DNA of 64,000 bases from Actinomadura sp. WMMA1423 (GCF_006547145.1 NZ_CP041244.1:3534001-3598000), one strand, 5' to 3'. Positions 33,663-42,763 are shown, counted from the stretch's first letter. Notes: generated by a model not told the origin, from the sequence alone. Numbers and translations are program-made.

Positions 33663-35639
33663 TCACGCGCGCGCCCCGCGCAGGCCGGCGACGCCCGGTT
33701 CGAGGGCGCCGGCGAGTTCGGTGATCTGGCCGTTCAGGAACGCCTCGCGGGTCAGCCTGCGCTGCATCTTCCCGCTCGTCGTCCGCCGGACCGAGCCCCG
33801 CGCCGCCAGCACGACGCTGACGGCGGGCAGCTCGAACGCGCGGGCGACCCGGGTCTTGATGACCGCCGCCACCTCCTCCAGGGGCGTCCCGGCCGCGGCG
33901 CGGGTGCTGATCTCCTGGACGACGACGACCTGCTCCCGGCTCGCGTCGACGGCGTCCCCGCCGCCGGGGCCGGCGCCGGGCCGCCCCGGGCCGACGTCGG
34001 GGTCGATGGCGGCGTCGATCGCGAAGGCGGCGCCGTGCAGGGCGGCCGGATGGGCCGCCCGCGCCACCTCCTCGATGTCGTGCGCGTGGATGTTGCGGCC
34101 GTTGACGATGATCAGGTCCTTGAGCCGGCCGGTGACGTAGAGCTCGCCGTCGGCGACGAAGCCTAGATCGCCCGTCCGCAGGAAGGGGCCCTCGCCCGCG
34201 GCCGTGCGCGCGCGGAAGACGGCCTCGGTCTGCTCGGGGCTCTCCCAGTAGCCGCGGGCGACGCTGCCGCCGCGCACCCAGATCTCGCCCACCCGCCGCT
34301 CCGGCCGCTCGGCGCGGGTGTCGGGGTCGACGACGCGGACGTCGAGGATGACCGGCCGCCCGCTGCTGACGAGCCGCCTGGCGCGGCGCCCCTCCTCGGC
34401 GGCGGCACCGTCCGGGGCCGGGACCGCGTCCGGCACGGCGGCCCCGTGCGCGGCCACGGCGTCGTTCGCGGGGGCCGCGTCAGCTGCGGGGGCCGCACCA
34501 TCTGCGGGGACCGCATCGTTCGCGAGGACGGTCTCGCTCGCGGGGACGGCCTCGTTCCGGGCGAGGGCGTCGGCGTCGAAGTCGCGGACGACGGGCCCGC
34601 CGCCGAGGGGCGCGCCGGTGATGAGCAGGGTCGTCTCGGCCATCCCGTAGCAGGGCATCCACATCGAGGGACGGAACCCGACCGGGGCGAACCGCTCGGC
34701 CATCGCCTCCAGCGTCGCGGCCCGGACGGGCTCGGCGCCGTTCTTCACGACGGTCAGCGAGGACAGGTCCAGTCCCTCCATCTGCCGGTCGGTGACGCGG
34801 CGCAGCACCAGCTCGTACCCGAAGTTCGGCGCCACGGTGATCGTCCCCCGGTGCCGGGTGATCAGCTCCAGCCACAGCACGGGCCGCTTGATGAAGGTGA
34901 TCGGCGAGGTGAACACGTACCGGCAGCCGAGGTAGAGCGGCTGGAGGAACTGACCGACCAGGCCCATGTCGTGGTAGTGCGGCACCCAGCCGACGCCCAC
35001 GGTGGCCGACGACCCCTCGATGCGCCGCTTGATCTCCTCGCCGTTGGCCAGCAGGTTGCCGTGGGTGACCATGACGCCCTTCGGCTCGCTGGTCGACCCC
35101 GAGGTGTACTGCAGGAAGGCGAGGGTGCGGGGGCCGCACTCCGGCGGGACCCAGTCGCCGGGATCGGTGTCCTTGCCCGCCTGGGTGTCCAGGCAGTGGA
35201 CGCGCCCCTTCAGCCCGGCGGCCGACAGCCACGCGTCGAGGGTGGCGCGGTGGGCGGTGTCGGTGAGGATGAGCGCGACGTCGGCGTCCTCGATGATCCG
35301 GCGGGTGCGGCCGAACCTCCCCGCGTCCAGGTCCGGGAGCGGGGCCGGGACGGCGACGACGCGCGCGTACAGGCAGCCGAGGAACGCCGCCAGGAACTCC
35401 AGCCCTTCCGGGTAGAGGAGTAGGACGGCCCTGTCCCGCAGGCCGCGCGCCTCCAGGCGGCAGGCGAGCGCGCGGGCCTTGCGGTCGAGTTCGGCGAAGC
35501 CGAGCACGTTCTCCTTGTACTTCCGTCCCGGTTCCTCGCTGATGAAGGTAAAGGAGCGGTCGTCGCCGTGCGTCCGGACGTTCGCCCGGACGAGCGACAC
35601 GAAGTCCGCGTGCCCCGTGGTCTCCGGTGCCCCGGTCAT
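33663..35639 (-). CDS. Fatty acyl-AMP ligase (FAAL)
   Basis: This 658-aa adenylating enzyme activates a fatty acid as acyl-AMP for loading on an acyl carrier protein. The P-loop YTSGSTSEPKGVMVTHGN, PHYHDMGLVG, the YGMAETTLL A5 motif, RTGDLGF and GRNIHAHDIE (the FAAL-type A8 region without a CoA-ligase tail) are all present. Residues about 350-420 are an Ala/Pro/Asp-rich insertion with degenerate repeats. ATG 35639 follows the dehydrogenase stop closely. GTG 35648 overlapping that stop (GTGA) is an alternative. An ACP, an acyl-CoA dehydrogenase and two SGNH hydrolases are upstream on the same strand, so they form one pathway. Confidence 0.9.
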   Translation of the reverse strand: MTGAPETTGHADFVSLVRANVRTHGDDRSFTFISEEPGRKYKENVLGFAELDRKARALACRLEARGLRDRAVLLLYPEGLEFLAAFLGCLYARVVAVPAPLPDLDAGRFGRTRRIIEDADVALILTDTAHRATLDAWLSAAGLKGRVHCLDTQAGKDTDPGDWVPPECGPRTLAFLQYTSGSTSEPKGVMVTHGNLLANGEEIKRRIEGSSATVGVGWVPHYHDMGLVGQFLQPLYLGCRYVFTSPITFIKRPVLWLELITRHRGTITVAPNFGYELVLRRVTDRQMEGLDLSSLTVVKNGAEPVRAATLEAMAERFAPVGFRPSMWMPCYGMAETTLLITGAPLGGGPVVRDFDADALARNEAVPASETVLANDAVPADGAAPAADAAPANDAVAAHGAAVPDAVPAPDGAAAEEGRRARRLVSSGRPVILDVRVVDPDTRAERPERRVGEIWVRGGSVARGYWESPEQTEAVFRARTAAGEGPFLRTGDLGFVADGELYVTGRLKDLIIVNGRNIHAHDIEEVARAAHPAALHGAAFAIDAAIDPDVGPGRPGAGPGGGDAVDASREQVVVVQEISTRAAAGTPLEEVAAVIKTRVARAFELPAVSVVLAARGSVRRTTSGKMQRRLTREAFLNGQITELAGALEPGVAGLRGARA

Positions 35640-35644
35640 GGGTG

Positions 35645-37648
35645 TCACTCGTCCCCGGTCGCAGGGAGGAGGGAGGAGGAGAGCGGGGTGAGGGAGAGGA
35701 GGGAGAACCAGCGCCGCTCGCCCGTGGCGGCGAACATCGCCTCCTCCAGCGGCGGGAGGAGGTCCTCGGACAGGACGGTGTCGGGCTGCGCCCGCTGGAG
35801 CAGCCGCTGCAGGCACAGGACGAGCCACTGGCCCTCCTCGAAGAGCCCGCCGAACACGCTCCGGTTGTGCAGCCAGGTGAGCATGCACGAGGTCATCGCG
35901 TGCAGCTCGCAGTACCGCCTCGCCCGCGTCAGGGCCGCCACCGACGAGGCGTCGCCCTCGTTCGCGCGGATGCCCTGCTCGATCCTGGCGCGCAGGGTCC
36001 CGATGGCGGACACCAGGTCCTTCAGCTCGGCCGCGACGCCGGGCGCGGCGTGCGCGTTCGCCGCCGCCAGCACCTCCTCGGAGATCTCCTCGAACCGCTG
36101 GCCGACCTCGTCGCGCCCCTCGTTGGTGAGCTGGAGCAGGCGGCCGTCGGGTTCCCAGGGCGGCGGTGTCCGCGTCCAGCAGAACAGGTCGGCGAGCAGC
36201 TCGTCCTCGCGGCCCGTCTCCGCCGGCGGGTCGACGAGGTAGGGCAGCTGGCCCGCGACGTTGGCGAGGTTCACGTGCGTGGTGCCCTCGAAGATGCTCG
36301 CGATCGCGTGGTCGCGCTGGAGCTTCTGGAACACCCCGTGCGCCACGCCCTCGCGCAGGTAGCCGCGCGCGGCGAGCACGGTCCCGATGCTGGCCACGAC
36401 CTCCTCGCCGAGGACGGGCACGAAGTACTTCGCGATCGACGACCACAGGCTGAGCCGCCCGGGGGCGACCGTCAGGCAGCGCGCCACCGGGATCGCGACG
36501 CACTCGGCGATGAGGAGGTCCAGGTGCGCCTTGACCAGGTGGTCGCGGATGACCGGGATCTTGTAGATGTCCGAGCCGTACAGGGTGCGCTGCCGCGCGT
36601 ACTCCATCCCGATGCGCACCACCGCGTCCATCGTCCCGACCGACAGCGCGGCGATCGCGGTCCTGGTGATCTGCAGGGTCTTCAGCGTCTGGACGAGCCC
36701 CGAGCCGCGCCGCCCGATCACCCGCTCGGCGGGCAGCCGCGCCCCGGAGAACGCGACGCCGGACAGGTCGTGGCCGCGCAGCCCGACCGTCCGGACGGGC
36801 GGCAGCGTCGACCAGGCGGCCGGGTCCAGTTCCCGCTTGTCGACCAGGATGAGGGAGAAGTCGCGCGGGCCCGTCTTGGCATAGGTGGTAACGAAACGTC
36901 CGCGGGTGGCGTTGCCGACCGGCCACTTCACACCGGTCAGGACCAGTTCCTCGCCCTGGATCTCGGCCTCGGATTCCGACGCCATCACGTCGCTGCCGTG
37001 GTCGGCCTCCGAGACGCCGAAGCAGGCCAGGTCGCCGCGCAGCACCCCGTCCGCGACGGTCCTGCGCTGCCAGGCGTCACCCCAGAGCCACACCGGGTTC
37101 ACCGCGAGGAGCCCGGAACCGTACATGACCGCGACGGTCACGCTGCGGCGGGAGATGCCGCGGGTGACGAAGAACAGCTCCTCGAGGGTCGTCAGCCGTC
37201 CGCCCAGCCCGCTCGGCACCAGGTACTTCGGGAAACCCCACGCCCGGACGGCGTCGACCGCGCCCGGCGGGAGCTCGTCGCGCTCCTCCGCCTCCACGAT
37301 GGCCTTGTAGGAGAACGGCCCGGCCTCGTCGTCCATCGGGTCGCCGAGGTAGCCGTCCAGGTCGGCGGCGATCCCGTGCGCGGGGGCCAGCCGCTCGCGC
37401 GGCGGCCTTTCGGTCGCGGAACTCTCGGAAGCCGGACTCTCGGAAGCGGAACTCTGGGGGGCGGAACTCTCAGAAGCGGAACTGTCGGGGGCGGGGTTCT
37501 CAGGTGCGCGGCTCTCGGGCGCGGGGTTCTCGGAACGGCCCTGGTGGACGGAATGCGCGGGGTGGGCGGGGTTCTCGGCGTGGGCCCCGTGGGCGGAGTG
37601 CGCGGGGCGGGCGGAGTGCACGGGGTGTGCGGGGACCTTGCTATCCAT
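35645..37648 (-). CDS. Acyl-CoA dehydrogenase family protein with repetitive N-terminus
   Basis: This 667-aa flavoprotein has FAD- and substrate-binding regions typical of acyl-CoA dehydrogenases (CFGVSEADHGSDV, VTGVKWPVGNATRG-type loop, EGTTHVNLANVAG near the usual catalytic/FAD end). Residues 1-85 are a His/Ala/Pro then Ser/Glu/Ala-rich repeat region (PESRAPENPAPDSSASE type) unlike the family. About 170 C-terminal residues extend past the core. Next to a FAAL and an ACP it probably introduces a double bond into an ACP- or CoA-bound acyl chain. The gene is intact and 73 bp from the NTF2-like gene. Confidence 0.87.
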   Translation of the reverse strand: MDSKVPAHPVHSARPAHSAHGAHAENPAHPAHSVHQGRSENPAPESRAPENPAPDSSASESSAPQSSASESPASESSATERPPRERLAPAHGIAADLDGYLGDPMDDEAGPFSYKAIVEAEERDELPPGAVDAVRAWGFPKYLVPSGLGGRLTTLEELFFVTRGISRRSVTVAVMYGSGLLAVNPVWLWGDAWQRRTVADGVLRGDLACFGVSEADHGSDVMASESEAEIQGEELVLTGVKWPVGNATRGRFVTTYAKTGPRDFSLILVDKRELDPAAWSTLPPVRTVGLRGHDLSGVAFSGARLPAERVIGRRGSGLVQTLKTLQITRTAIAALSVGTMDAVVRIGMEYARQRTLYGSDIYKIPVIRDHLVKAHLDLLIAECVAIPVARCLTVAPGRLSLWSSIAKYFVPVLGEEVVASIGTVLAARGYLREGVAHGVFQKLQRDHAIASIFEGTTHVNLANVAGQLPYLVDPPAETGREDELLADLFCWTRTPPPWEPDGRLLQLTNEGRDEVGQRFEEISEEVLAAANAHAAPGVAAELKDLVSAIGTLRARIEQGIRANEGDASSVAALTRARRYCELHAMTSCMLTWLHNRSVFGGLFEEGQWLVLCLQRLLQRAQPDTVLSEDLLPPLEEAMFAATGERRWFSLLSLTPLSSSLLPATGDE

Positions 37649-37721
37649 TTTCCTCTTCGACTCCCTTGTGCGGGTCGCGCCTCCCGGTTCGCGGGGCGCG
37701 GCTCCTGTGCGGGTCGGCTCC

Positions 37722-38174
37722 CTATGGCTGCGCGGTGTCGCCGGACGGGCCCCCCGCGTCGTCGGCGTTCATCGGGTCCTCCATGCGCCTGCCCACCACC
37801 CGGGCGAGCGTCATCGCCGCGGGCAGCGGCCGGACCATGACGGTCAGACCGGTGACGAGCCCGGTCTCGCCGTACCTGAGCAGGTCCAGTCCCTGGACGT
37901 CCTTGCCCAGCACCTTCGCGCCGAACACCAGCGCGTGCGCCGGCGGGCCGGCGCCGTTCGTCCCGCCGGTGGGGACGCCCACCAGCTCGTCGGTGTAGTG
38001 GAAGTCCTCGAAGACCTCCAGCAGCACGCCGAGCAGCGCGGCGACGGTGTCGCGGCCCACGTAGGGCTTCACCATCACCGGGCTGCGGAACTCGATGGCC
38101 GGGTCCAGCGCACCGATGATCGCGGGGAGGTCCTTGGCCTCCACCGCCGATCGGAACGTTCCGGGCACCGTCAT
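37722..38174 (-). CDS. NTF2/SnoaL-like small protein
   Basis: This 150-aa protein has the SnoaL/NTF2 cone fold by sequence pattern: FRSAVEAKDLPAIIGALDP, EFRSPVMVKPYVGRDTVAALL and FEDFHYTDELVG. Family members bind small hydrophobic molecules as isomerases, cyclases or carriers. ATG 38174 has GGGAG upstream. In the acyl-activating cluster it might act on the acyl product. That is an inference from position only. Confidence 0.78.
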   Translation of the reverse strand: MTVPGTFRSAVEAKDLPAIIGALDPAIEFRSPVMVKPYVGRDTVAALLGVLLEVFEDFHYTDELVGVPTGGTNGAGPPAHALVFGAKVLGKDVQGLDLLRYGETGLVTGLTVMVRPLPAAMTLARVVGRRMEDPMNADDAGGPSGDTAQP

Positions 38175-38203
38175 CTGGGCTGCTCCCTTCGATTGCCGTG
38201 CGG

Positions 38204-39034
38204 TCAGTCCGCCGTCCGGGGCGGGACGGCGCCGGCGGGGGGCGTGTCCTCTGCGAGGCGGCCGGGCGCGGGGGCGGGAGCGGCGCGGGGCACGGCGGCG
38301 CGGGCGAGGTCGCGCGCCCAGACCCGGTAGCCCGCGGCCGACGGGTGGAAGCCGTCGGACGCGAAGAGCCGCCGGTCGCGCGCCATCGCCTCGTCCATGG
38401 GAGCGTGGACGGCCCCGCCCGCCGTGGCCGCGTCCCGCATGATCCGGTCCATGGCGCGCGCCCGCGCGCCGAGGACCGAGCGGAGCGGCCGCGGGAGTGC
38501 GGGGAACCGGTGCACCGGCGGCATCCCGGCGACGAGCACCGCCGCCTCCGGGAACCGTCCGCGCAGGACGGCGACGAGCTCGGTCACGTCCGCCGCCCAC
38601 CGGCGCAGGGGGCGCCGCCGGATCAGGTCGTTGATCCCCGCGGTGACGACCACCAGGTCCGGCGCGGCCCCGTCCGCCGGGGGGACGAGCCCGCCGATGA
38701 TGCGCCGGGCCGTCGCGCCGTTCTCGCCGGAGACCGACCACGACACGCTGCGCCGCAGCCGCTCGCCCAGCTCCTCCGCCAGGAAGCCGGGCAGCGCCTC
38801 CGCGTGCCGGGACGCGCCGACGCCGACGGCGGTGGACTCGCCGATCACCACGACCCGGAAGGCCGGGCCCCGGCCGGGGCCGGCACCGGCGACCAAGCCC
38901 CTCTCGTCTCCGGTGGCCGGGTCGAGCCGCGGTGTCCGCCGCACCGTCCGCCATGCCTGCACGACCAGCACGGGAGCGAGCAGCGGCAGCATCGGCGAAC
39001 GCACCGCGCGGGCGACGGAATATTCTCTTTTCAT
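38204..39034 (-). CDS. SGNH/GDSL hydrolase (first of two)
   Basis: This 276-aa esterase/lipase-type hydrolase has a block I motif VVVIGESTAVGVG (GES in place of GDS, about residues 62-74), block III TAGINDLIRR and the catalytic DGFHPSAAGY near the C-terminus. The N-terminus has a hydrophobic stretch (MLPLLAPVLVVQAW) that may anchor it in the membrane. It lies between the NTF2-like gene and a second SGNH gene in the ACP-FAAL cluster, so release or transfer of the acyl group is a likely role. Confidence 0.87.
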   Translation of the reverse strand: MKREYSVARAVRSPMLPLLAPVLVVQAWRTVRRTPRLDPATGDERGLVAGAGPGRGPAFRVVVIGESTAVGVGASRHAEALPGFLAEELGERLRRSVSWSVSGENGATARRIIGGLVPPADGAAPDLVVVTAGINDLIRRRPLRRWAADVTELVAVLRGRFPEAAVLVAGMPPVHRFPALPRPLRSVLGARARAMDRIMRDAATAGGAVHAPMDEAMARDRRLFASDGFHPSAAGYRVWARDLARAAVPRAAPAPAPGRLAEDTPPAGAVPPRTAD

Positions 39035-39068
39035 CAGTCTCCCAGACTGCTGGACAGGCCCCCGTAAA

Positions 39069-39710
39069 TCATTTCACCCGCTCGCCGAGCAGGCTTGCCG
39101 CTATCTGCGCCATCACCTCCGCGACATAGGCGTGCCCATCCGGGTTCAGATGGATTCCGTCGGCACTCCACATCGCCGGATCGGCGACTCTCGCCACCGT
39201 TTCCGGCTCCGGGAACACCATTCCGAAATCGCGCGACACCCGGGCGAGCTCGGCGTTGAAGTCGTGAATGCGCTGCACCGTGCGTTTCTTTCGGAACTGC
39301 GAGATCGGAGTGATGTCCAGCAGCGGCGGCCGCGGCACCGGGATGGCGAGGGCGACCGCGCCGCGCCCGCGGGCCCAGCCGAACAGCTCCGCCAGCCGCC
39401 GCGCCGCGGCCTCCGGCTCGAAGCCCCGCAGCGCGTCGTTCATGCCGCAGCCGAGCACGACCAGCCGCGGCCGCAGCTCCCGCACGCCGGGCAGCTGGTC
39501 GCGGACCACGTCCTCGACCGTCGCGCCCGGATCGGAGACGTTGAGCATCTCCTCGCGGGGAACTCCCAGGTGACGGGCCAGCCGTCCGGCCCAGCCGAGC
39601 CAACCGCCGGCCGGGTCCGGATCGTCCTGGCCCTCGGCCACGCTGTCGCCGAGCACCACCATGGCGGGCATGGCGGGCCCGGCGGCGCCGGCCTCGGGCC
39701 GGCCGGCCAT
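39069..39710 (-). CDS. SGNH/GDSL hydrolase (second of two)
   Basis: This 213-aa hydrolase has VVLGDSVAEGQ (nucleophile Ser in GDS, about residue 22), GCGMNDALRG (block III) and SADGIHLNPDGH with the Asp/His pair. No signal peptide is visible, so it may act in the cytoplasm as a thioesterase. ATG 39710 overlaps the acyl carrier protein stop (TGATG), a strong sign that it works on the ACP-bound chain. GTG 39713 is a one-codon-longer alternative. It is distinct in sequence from the neighbouring SGNH protein. Confidence 0.87.
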   Translation of the reverse strand: MAGRPEAGAAGPAMPAMVVLGDSVAEGQDDPDPAGGWLGWAGRLARHLGVPREEMLNVSDPGATVEDVVRDQLPGVRELRPRLVVLGCGMNDALRGFEPEAAARRLAELFGWARGRGAVALAIPVPRPPLLDITPISQFRKKRTVQRIHDFNAELARVSRDFGMVFPEPETVARVADPAMWSADGIHLNPDGHAYVAEVMAQIAASLLGERVK

Positions 39711-39973
39711 CACGTGACGAGGTCGAGCAGGTAGTCGGTGAGGTCGGCCACGGTCTCCCGCCGCCGCGCCTCGGCCACGTCGACCTCGACCTGGAGGTGG
39801 TCCTCGATGTCGCTGATGATGCTGATCGCGTACACCGAGTCGACCCCGTAGCGGGCGAGTTCCACCCCGGGATCGATGTTTTCCACAGGCCTGTCGAGGT
39901 AGAAGGCGATCTTGTCAAGAAGCCACGATTGCAGCTCGTCGTGGGAAATTGTTTCCGATCGGGTCACCGCCAC
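39710..39973 (-). CDS. Acyl carrier protein
   Basis: This 87-aa carrier protein has the phosphopantetheine attachment serine S46 in RYGVDSVYAI, followed by the helix-rich body with ISDIEDHLQVEVD. DSV instead of DSL is seen in secondary-metabolite ACPs. It is the first gene of a leftward set with two SGNH hydrolases, an NTF2-like protein, an acyl-CoA dehydrogenase and a FAAL, which should load it. No phosphopantetheinyl transferase is present in the window. Confidence 0.9.
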   Translation of the reverse strand: MAVTRSETISHDELQSWLLDKIAFYLDRPVENIDPGVELARYGVDSVYAISIISDIEDHLQVEVDVAEARRRETVADLTDYLLDLVT

Positions 39974-40431
39974 TCCCCCTTTGTCAGAGGATCATCGAAT
40001 CAATCGCGATTGGTAACGGAAGACGAGCAACACGCAAGATACAACCAAATGGTTGGCGTGTCTCGATCCGGATGTGAACGATCGGACACGGAGGTGTCTC
40101 CGTCCTGTAAACCGAGTCAGTGGTACGGTAAAAACGGCGAGATGTTACCAACGGGTAACCACTTCCGATTAGGGCCCAACTCCGACGCGGCCGGGCACGT
40201 CGTCACCGCGCGCCACACCGATACGTCCTCCCCCGCGGGACGCCCCGCGGCACGCTACCTGCGCCGTTCCCCAACCGGCTCGGTCCCGGGGCGGCACCGC
40301 GCCGGCCTCACCCCGGGCACGTTCCAGGAGAGTTTCGGACACCCCTTCGGCGGGGTCCCGCGCGGTCCCGCCGCGCCCGCCTTACCGTCAGGCAAGCTTC
40401 GTCTGTCTCTTCGGCAGCGGCCCTCAGTCGG
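39974..40431. promoter_or_regulatory. Dyad-rich control region upstream of the acyl cluster
   Basis: This 458-bp gap has no convincing gene and is richer in A+T for its first 200 bp. It contains CAACCA-AA-TGGTTG (40042-40055), ACGGAG-GTGT-CTCCGT (about 40089-40104) and GTTACC-AACG-GGTAAC (40144-40159), plus a single GGTAAC at 40012-40017. These are likely operators or a promoter for the ACP operon. Which regulator binds is unknown. The right half near the sulfotransferase end shows nothing clear. Confidence 0.45.
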
Positions 40432-41436
40432 TCAGGACACGCTTACTGGACCCTCCAGCCACGAGACCACGGGGTTGGGCTCGCGCGCCTCGGCGAGCCG
40501 GTCGCGGACGGCCCCCGCATGGCGCGCCCGCCACCGGTGCGCCGCGAGCCGGTGGAAAGTTACGAGCCGCGCCGCCGGGGGACGCGCCCCCGCAGCGAGC
40601 GGATAGCCGTGGCGCCGCAGCCGTGACGCGAGGACGTACTGGACGAGATCCGCCTCCCAGCCGTCCAGGCGGTCCCGCCAGGCCCCGACCCGTCGGTCGT
40701 TGACGGCCTCGTGCGTGCGCAGGTGCCACTTCCGCTCGGACGGCACCGTCCGCCGGGCATGCCGGTACGCCGTCGTCATCCCGGGGTCGTACTCCTCTCC
40801 GAGGAACTCGCACAGCAGCCTCAGGGTGCCCTCCGGCTCGGCGACCAGGTCCTCGTAGCGGAACTCGTAGAAGGTGGCAGGACCGAGCCGGGCGCGCAGG
40901 CGCGTTCCGGTGTCGACCGCCTCCCGCCACGTCAGCGCGGCCGCGTTGATGTCGCCGTCGAACCACGGCATCCGCATGAGGGAGCTGACGGCGTCCCGGC
41001 CGTCCCTGACGAGATGGACGAACTGGGCGTCGGGGAACATGCGCCGGAGCATCGGCACCCGGCGGAAGTAGCTCGGCCGCTTGTCCCCCCAGCGCGGCTT
41101 GCCGTGCCGGCGGGCGTAGGCGCGGAACACGACCGCGATCGCGGACCCGAGCGTCGGAGGCCCCTGCACGATCTCCTCCACGACGGCGGCCGCGTCCAGC
41201 CGCAGGACCCCGAACTTGGTGCCGTCGCCGCCGGTGATCCATTCGGCCAGCGCGCGCCTGTTCTCCGGCCGCCCGAGGTCGCCGAACCGGTGCCGGGCCT
41301 CGTAGGCGGTGTGCACGAACCGCGTCTCGGACGGGAACGCGATGCGCCGGTGCGAGTGCAGCATCTGCTGGAGCAGCGTCGTCCCCGACCGCGGGCACCC
41401 GAGGACGAAGACCGGCCGGCACGACTCCACTCTCAT
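40432..41436 (-). CDS. Sulfotransferase family protein
   Basis: This 334-aa protein should move sulfate from PAPS to a hydroxyl or amine. The 5'-phosphosulfate loop CPRSGTTLL is at about residues 14-22 and the 3'-phosphate motif RDGRDAVSS at about 143-151. The length and FYEFRYEDLVAEP agree with bacterial sulfotransferases (Sulfotransfer_3 type). It ends 458 bp upstream of the ACP gene on the same strand. It could decorate the lipid made by that cluster, but the gap with its own control elements leaves this open. Confidence 0.88.
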   Translation of the reverse strand: MRVESCRPVFVLGCPRSGTTLLQQMLHSHRRIAFPSETRFVHTAYEARHRFGDLGRPENRRALAEWITGGDGTKFGVLRLDAAAVVEEIVQGPPTLGSAIAVVFRAYARRHGKPRWGDKRPSYFRRVPMLRRMFPDAQFVHLVRDGRDAVSSLMRMPWFDGDINAAALTWREAVDTGTRLRARLGPATFYEFRYEDLVAEPEGTLRLLCEFLGEEYDPGMTTAYRHARRTVPSERKWHLRTHEAVNDRRVGAWRDRLDGWEADLVQYVLASRLRRHGYPLAAGARPPAARLVTFHRLAAHRWRARHAGAVRDRLAEAREPNPVVSWLEGPVSVS

Positions 41437-41772
41437 GGCCCGCGCGTACCCGCGCCCTCCGCGAAGAAGCTCAAGCGGACTTCAACATCACTTGAAAACC
41501 GCAGGCCCGAGTGCCGTAAGCCGCCGGGTCCCCCAATTGTCGGCGAGGTAATGCCCGCCGAGCGGATTCCGGGTCCGCCCATAGGGGCGTTGGATATGCG
41601 TTGCCGGCCCGGGTTGAAGCCGCCAGAGTGGCTCCCGAGACGGGCTCGGCCGGCGCTCGGCCCTTTTTCCCGCGACGAGTTTCCGGTGTTGCGCCGCGAG
41701 GTGGAGTAGTGGCCGCCGGAGCCAAGGCCCATGGCACGGTTCTCGCATTCGGCGAGCGCCGTGGGCCGGGGC
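41437..41772. other. Gap without recognised gene
   Basis: This 336-bp stretch lies between the sulfotransferase start and the LysR stop. Short open frames exist on both strands but have no ribosome site, no family resemblance and no preferred direction. A weak dyad TCAAG...CTTGA around 41470-41495 may belong to the sulfotransferase promoter. I see nothing else. Confidence 0.5.
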
Positions 41773-42684
41773 TCAGGGCGCGGGCGCCCTTCCCGTGGCG
41801 GACGTCGTGCGGGGCGCCGGGACGTCCAGGCCCTCCAGGAAGGCGGCGGCGGCGGGCGAGGGCCCCAGGCGGCTCCAGATCAGGTGCTCCACGCGGGTGG
41901 GCGGGTCGCGGAGTTCGAGCACGCGCAGGTCACCGATCCCGGTGACGTAGGCGGCGGGCAGCATGCCGACGCCGAGGCCCAGCCGGACCAGCCGCACCAC
42001 CAGGTCCGGGGTCGTGACCTCGAAGGCGACGTCCCGGCCGACCCCGGCGGCGGCGAACGCCTCGTCCGACTGGGCGCGTCCGGCCGTCCCGGCGGAGAAG
42101 TCGACGAACACCTCGTCCGAGAGGCGGCGCAGGTCGACGTCCGCCGCCTCCGCCAGCGGGTGCCCGGGGGCGACCACCGCGACCAGTTCACCGCGTGCCA
42201 GTACACGGCCCTGGACGCCCTTGGGCCGCGCGCTGCGCGGCAGCCCCAGGAACGCGATGTCCAGCGTGCCCTGCCGCACCCGCTCCGCCATCTCCGTGCT
42301 CCCTCCCAGGCGCAGCGTGATCCGCACCTGCGGGTGGCGGACGTGGAAGTCCTTCAGGGCGTTCGGCAGGTCCACCGCCGTCACCGTGGGGATCGCCCCG
42401 ATGGCGAGTCGGCCGCGGATCTCCCCCGACACCGCCGCCACCTCGGCGCGGGCCCGGTCCGCGGCGTCGAGCGCCTGCCGGGCGGCGGGCAGGAAGGCCT
42501 CGCCCGCCGGGGTCAGCCGCACCCGGCGGCTGGTGCGGTCGAACAGGCGGGTGCCTAGCTCGCGTTCCAGCCGGGCGATCTGGTGGCTCAGCGCCGACTG
42601 GACGACCCGGCACCGCTCGGCCGCGCGGGTGAAGTTCGCCGTCTCGGCCACCGCGACCACGTAGCGCATCTGCTGGAGCTCCAT
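41773..42684 (-). CDS. LysR-family transcriptional regulator
   Basis: This 303-aa regulator has the standard N-terminal HTH (MELQQMRYVVAVAETANFT start, VVQSALSHQIARLERELG recognition region) and effector domain. ATG 42684 gives the canonical family start. The in-frame codon 39 bp upstream would add residues that overlap the operator. It is divergent from an MFS gene, the usual arrangement for a LysR protein that activates an exporter. The C-terminal 15 residues are Thr/Ala/Pro-rich. Confidence 0.92.
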   Translation of the reverse strand: MELQQMRYVVAVAETANFTRAAERCRVVQSALSHQIARLERELGTRLFDRTSRRVRLTPAGEAFLPAARQALDAADRARAEVAAVSGEIRGRLAIGAIPTVTAVDLPNALKDFHVRHPQVRITLRLGGSTEMAERVRQGTLDIAFLGLPRSARPKGVQGRVLARGELVAVVAPGHPLAEAADVDLRRLSDEVFVDFSAGTAGRAQSDEAFAAAGVGRDVAFEVTTPDLVVRLVRLGLGVGMLPAAYVTGIGDLRVLELRDPPTRVEHLIWSRLGPSPAAAAFLEGLDVPAPRTTSATGRAPAP

Positions 42685-42702
42685 CGATCCATCGTGGATC
42701 GA

Positions 42703-42741
42703 GATCAATGAGATGACAAACATGTGTTGGACTCATTGATC
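42703..42741. promoter_or_regulatory. LysR/MFS divergent operator
   Basis: GATCAATGAG (42703-42712) and CTCATTGATC (42732-42741) are perfect 10-bp inverted arms separated by 19 bp, between the LysR start and the MFS start. A second partial dyad, GATCCA...TGGATC, lies at about 42686-42700. These suit a LysR tetramer that touches an activation and a regulatory site. Confidence 0.6.
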
Positions 42742-42763
42742 GCTCCCCGGTGAGACTCCGGGG

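Noticed and set aside
37722..38954. A 410-codon frame covering the NTF2-like gene and the first SGNH gene
   Set aside because: Only its last 150 codons have family features and a ribosome site. The upstream part is out of frame over the SGNH hydrolase, which has clear motifs.
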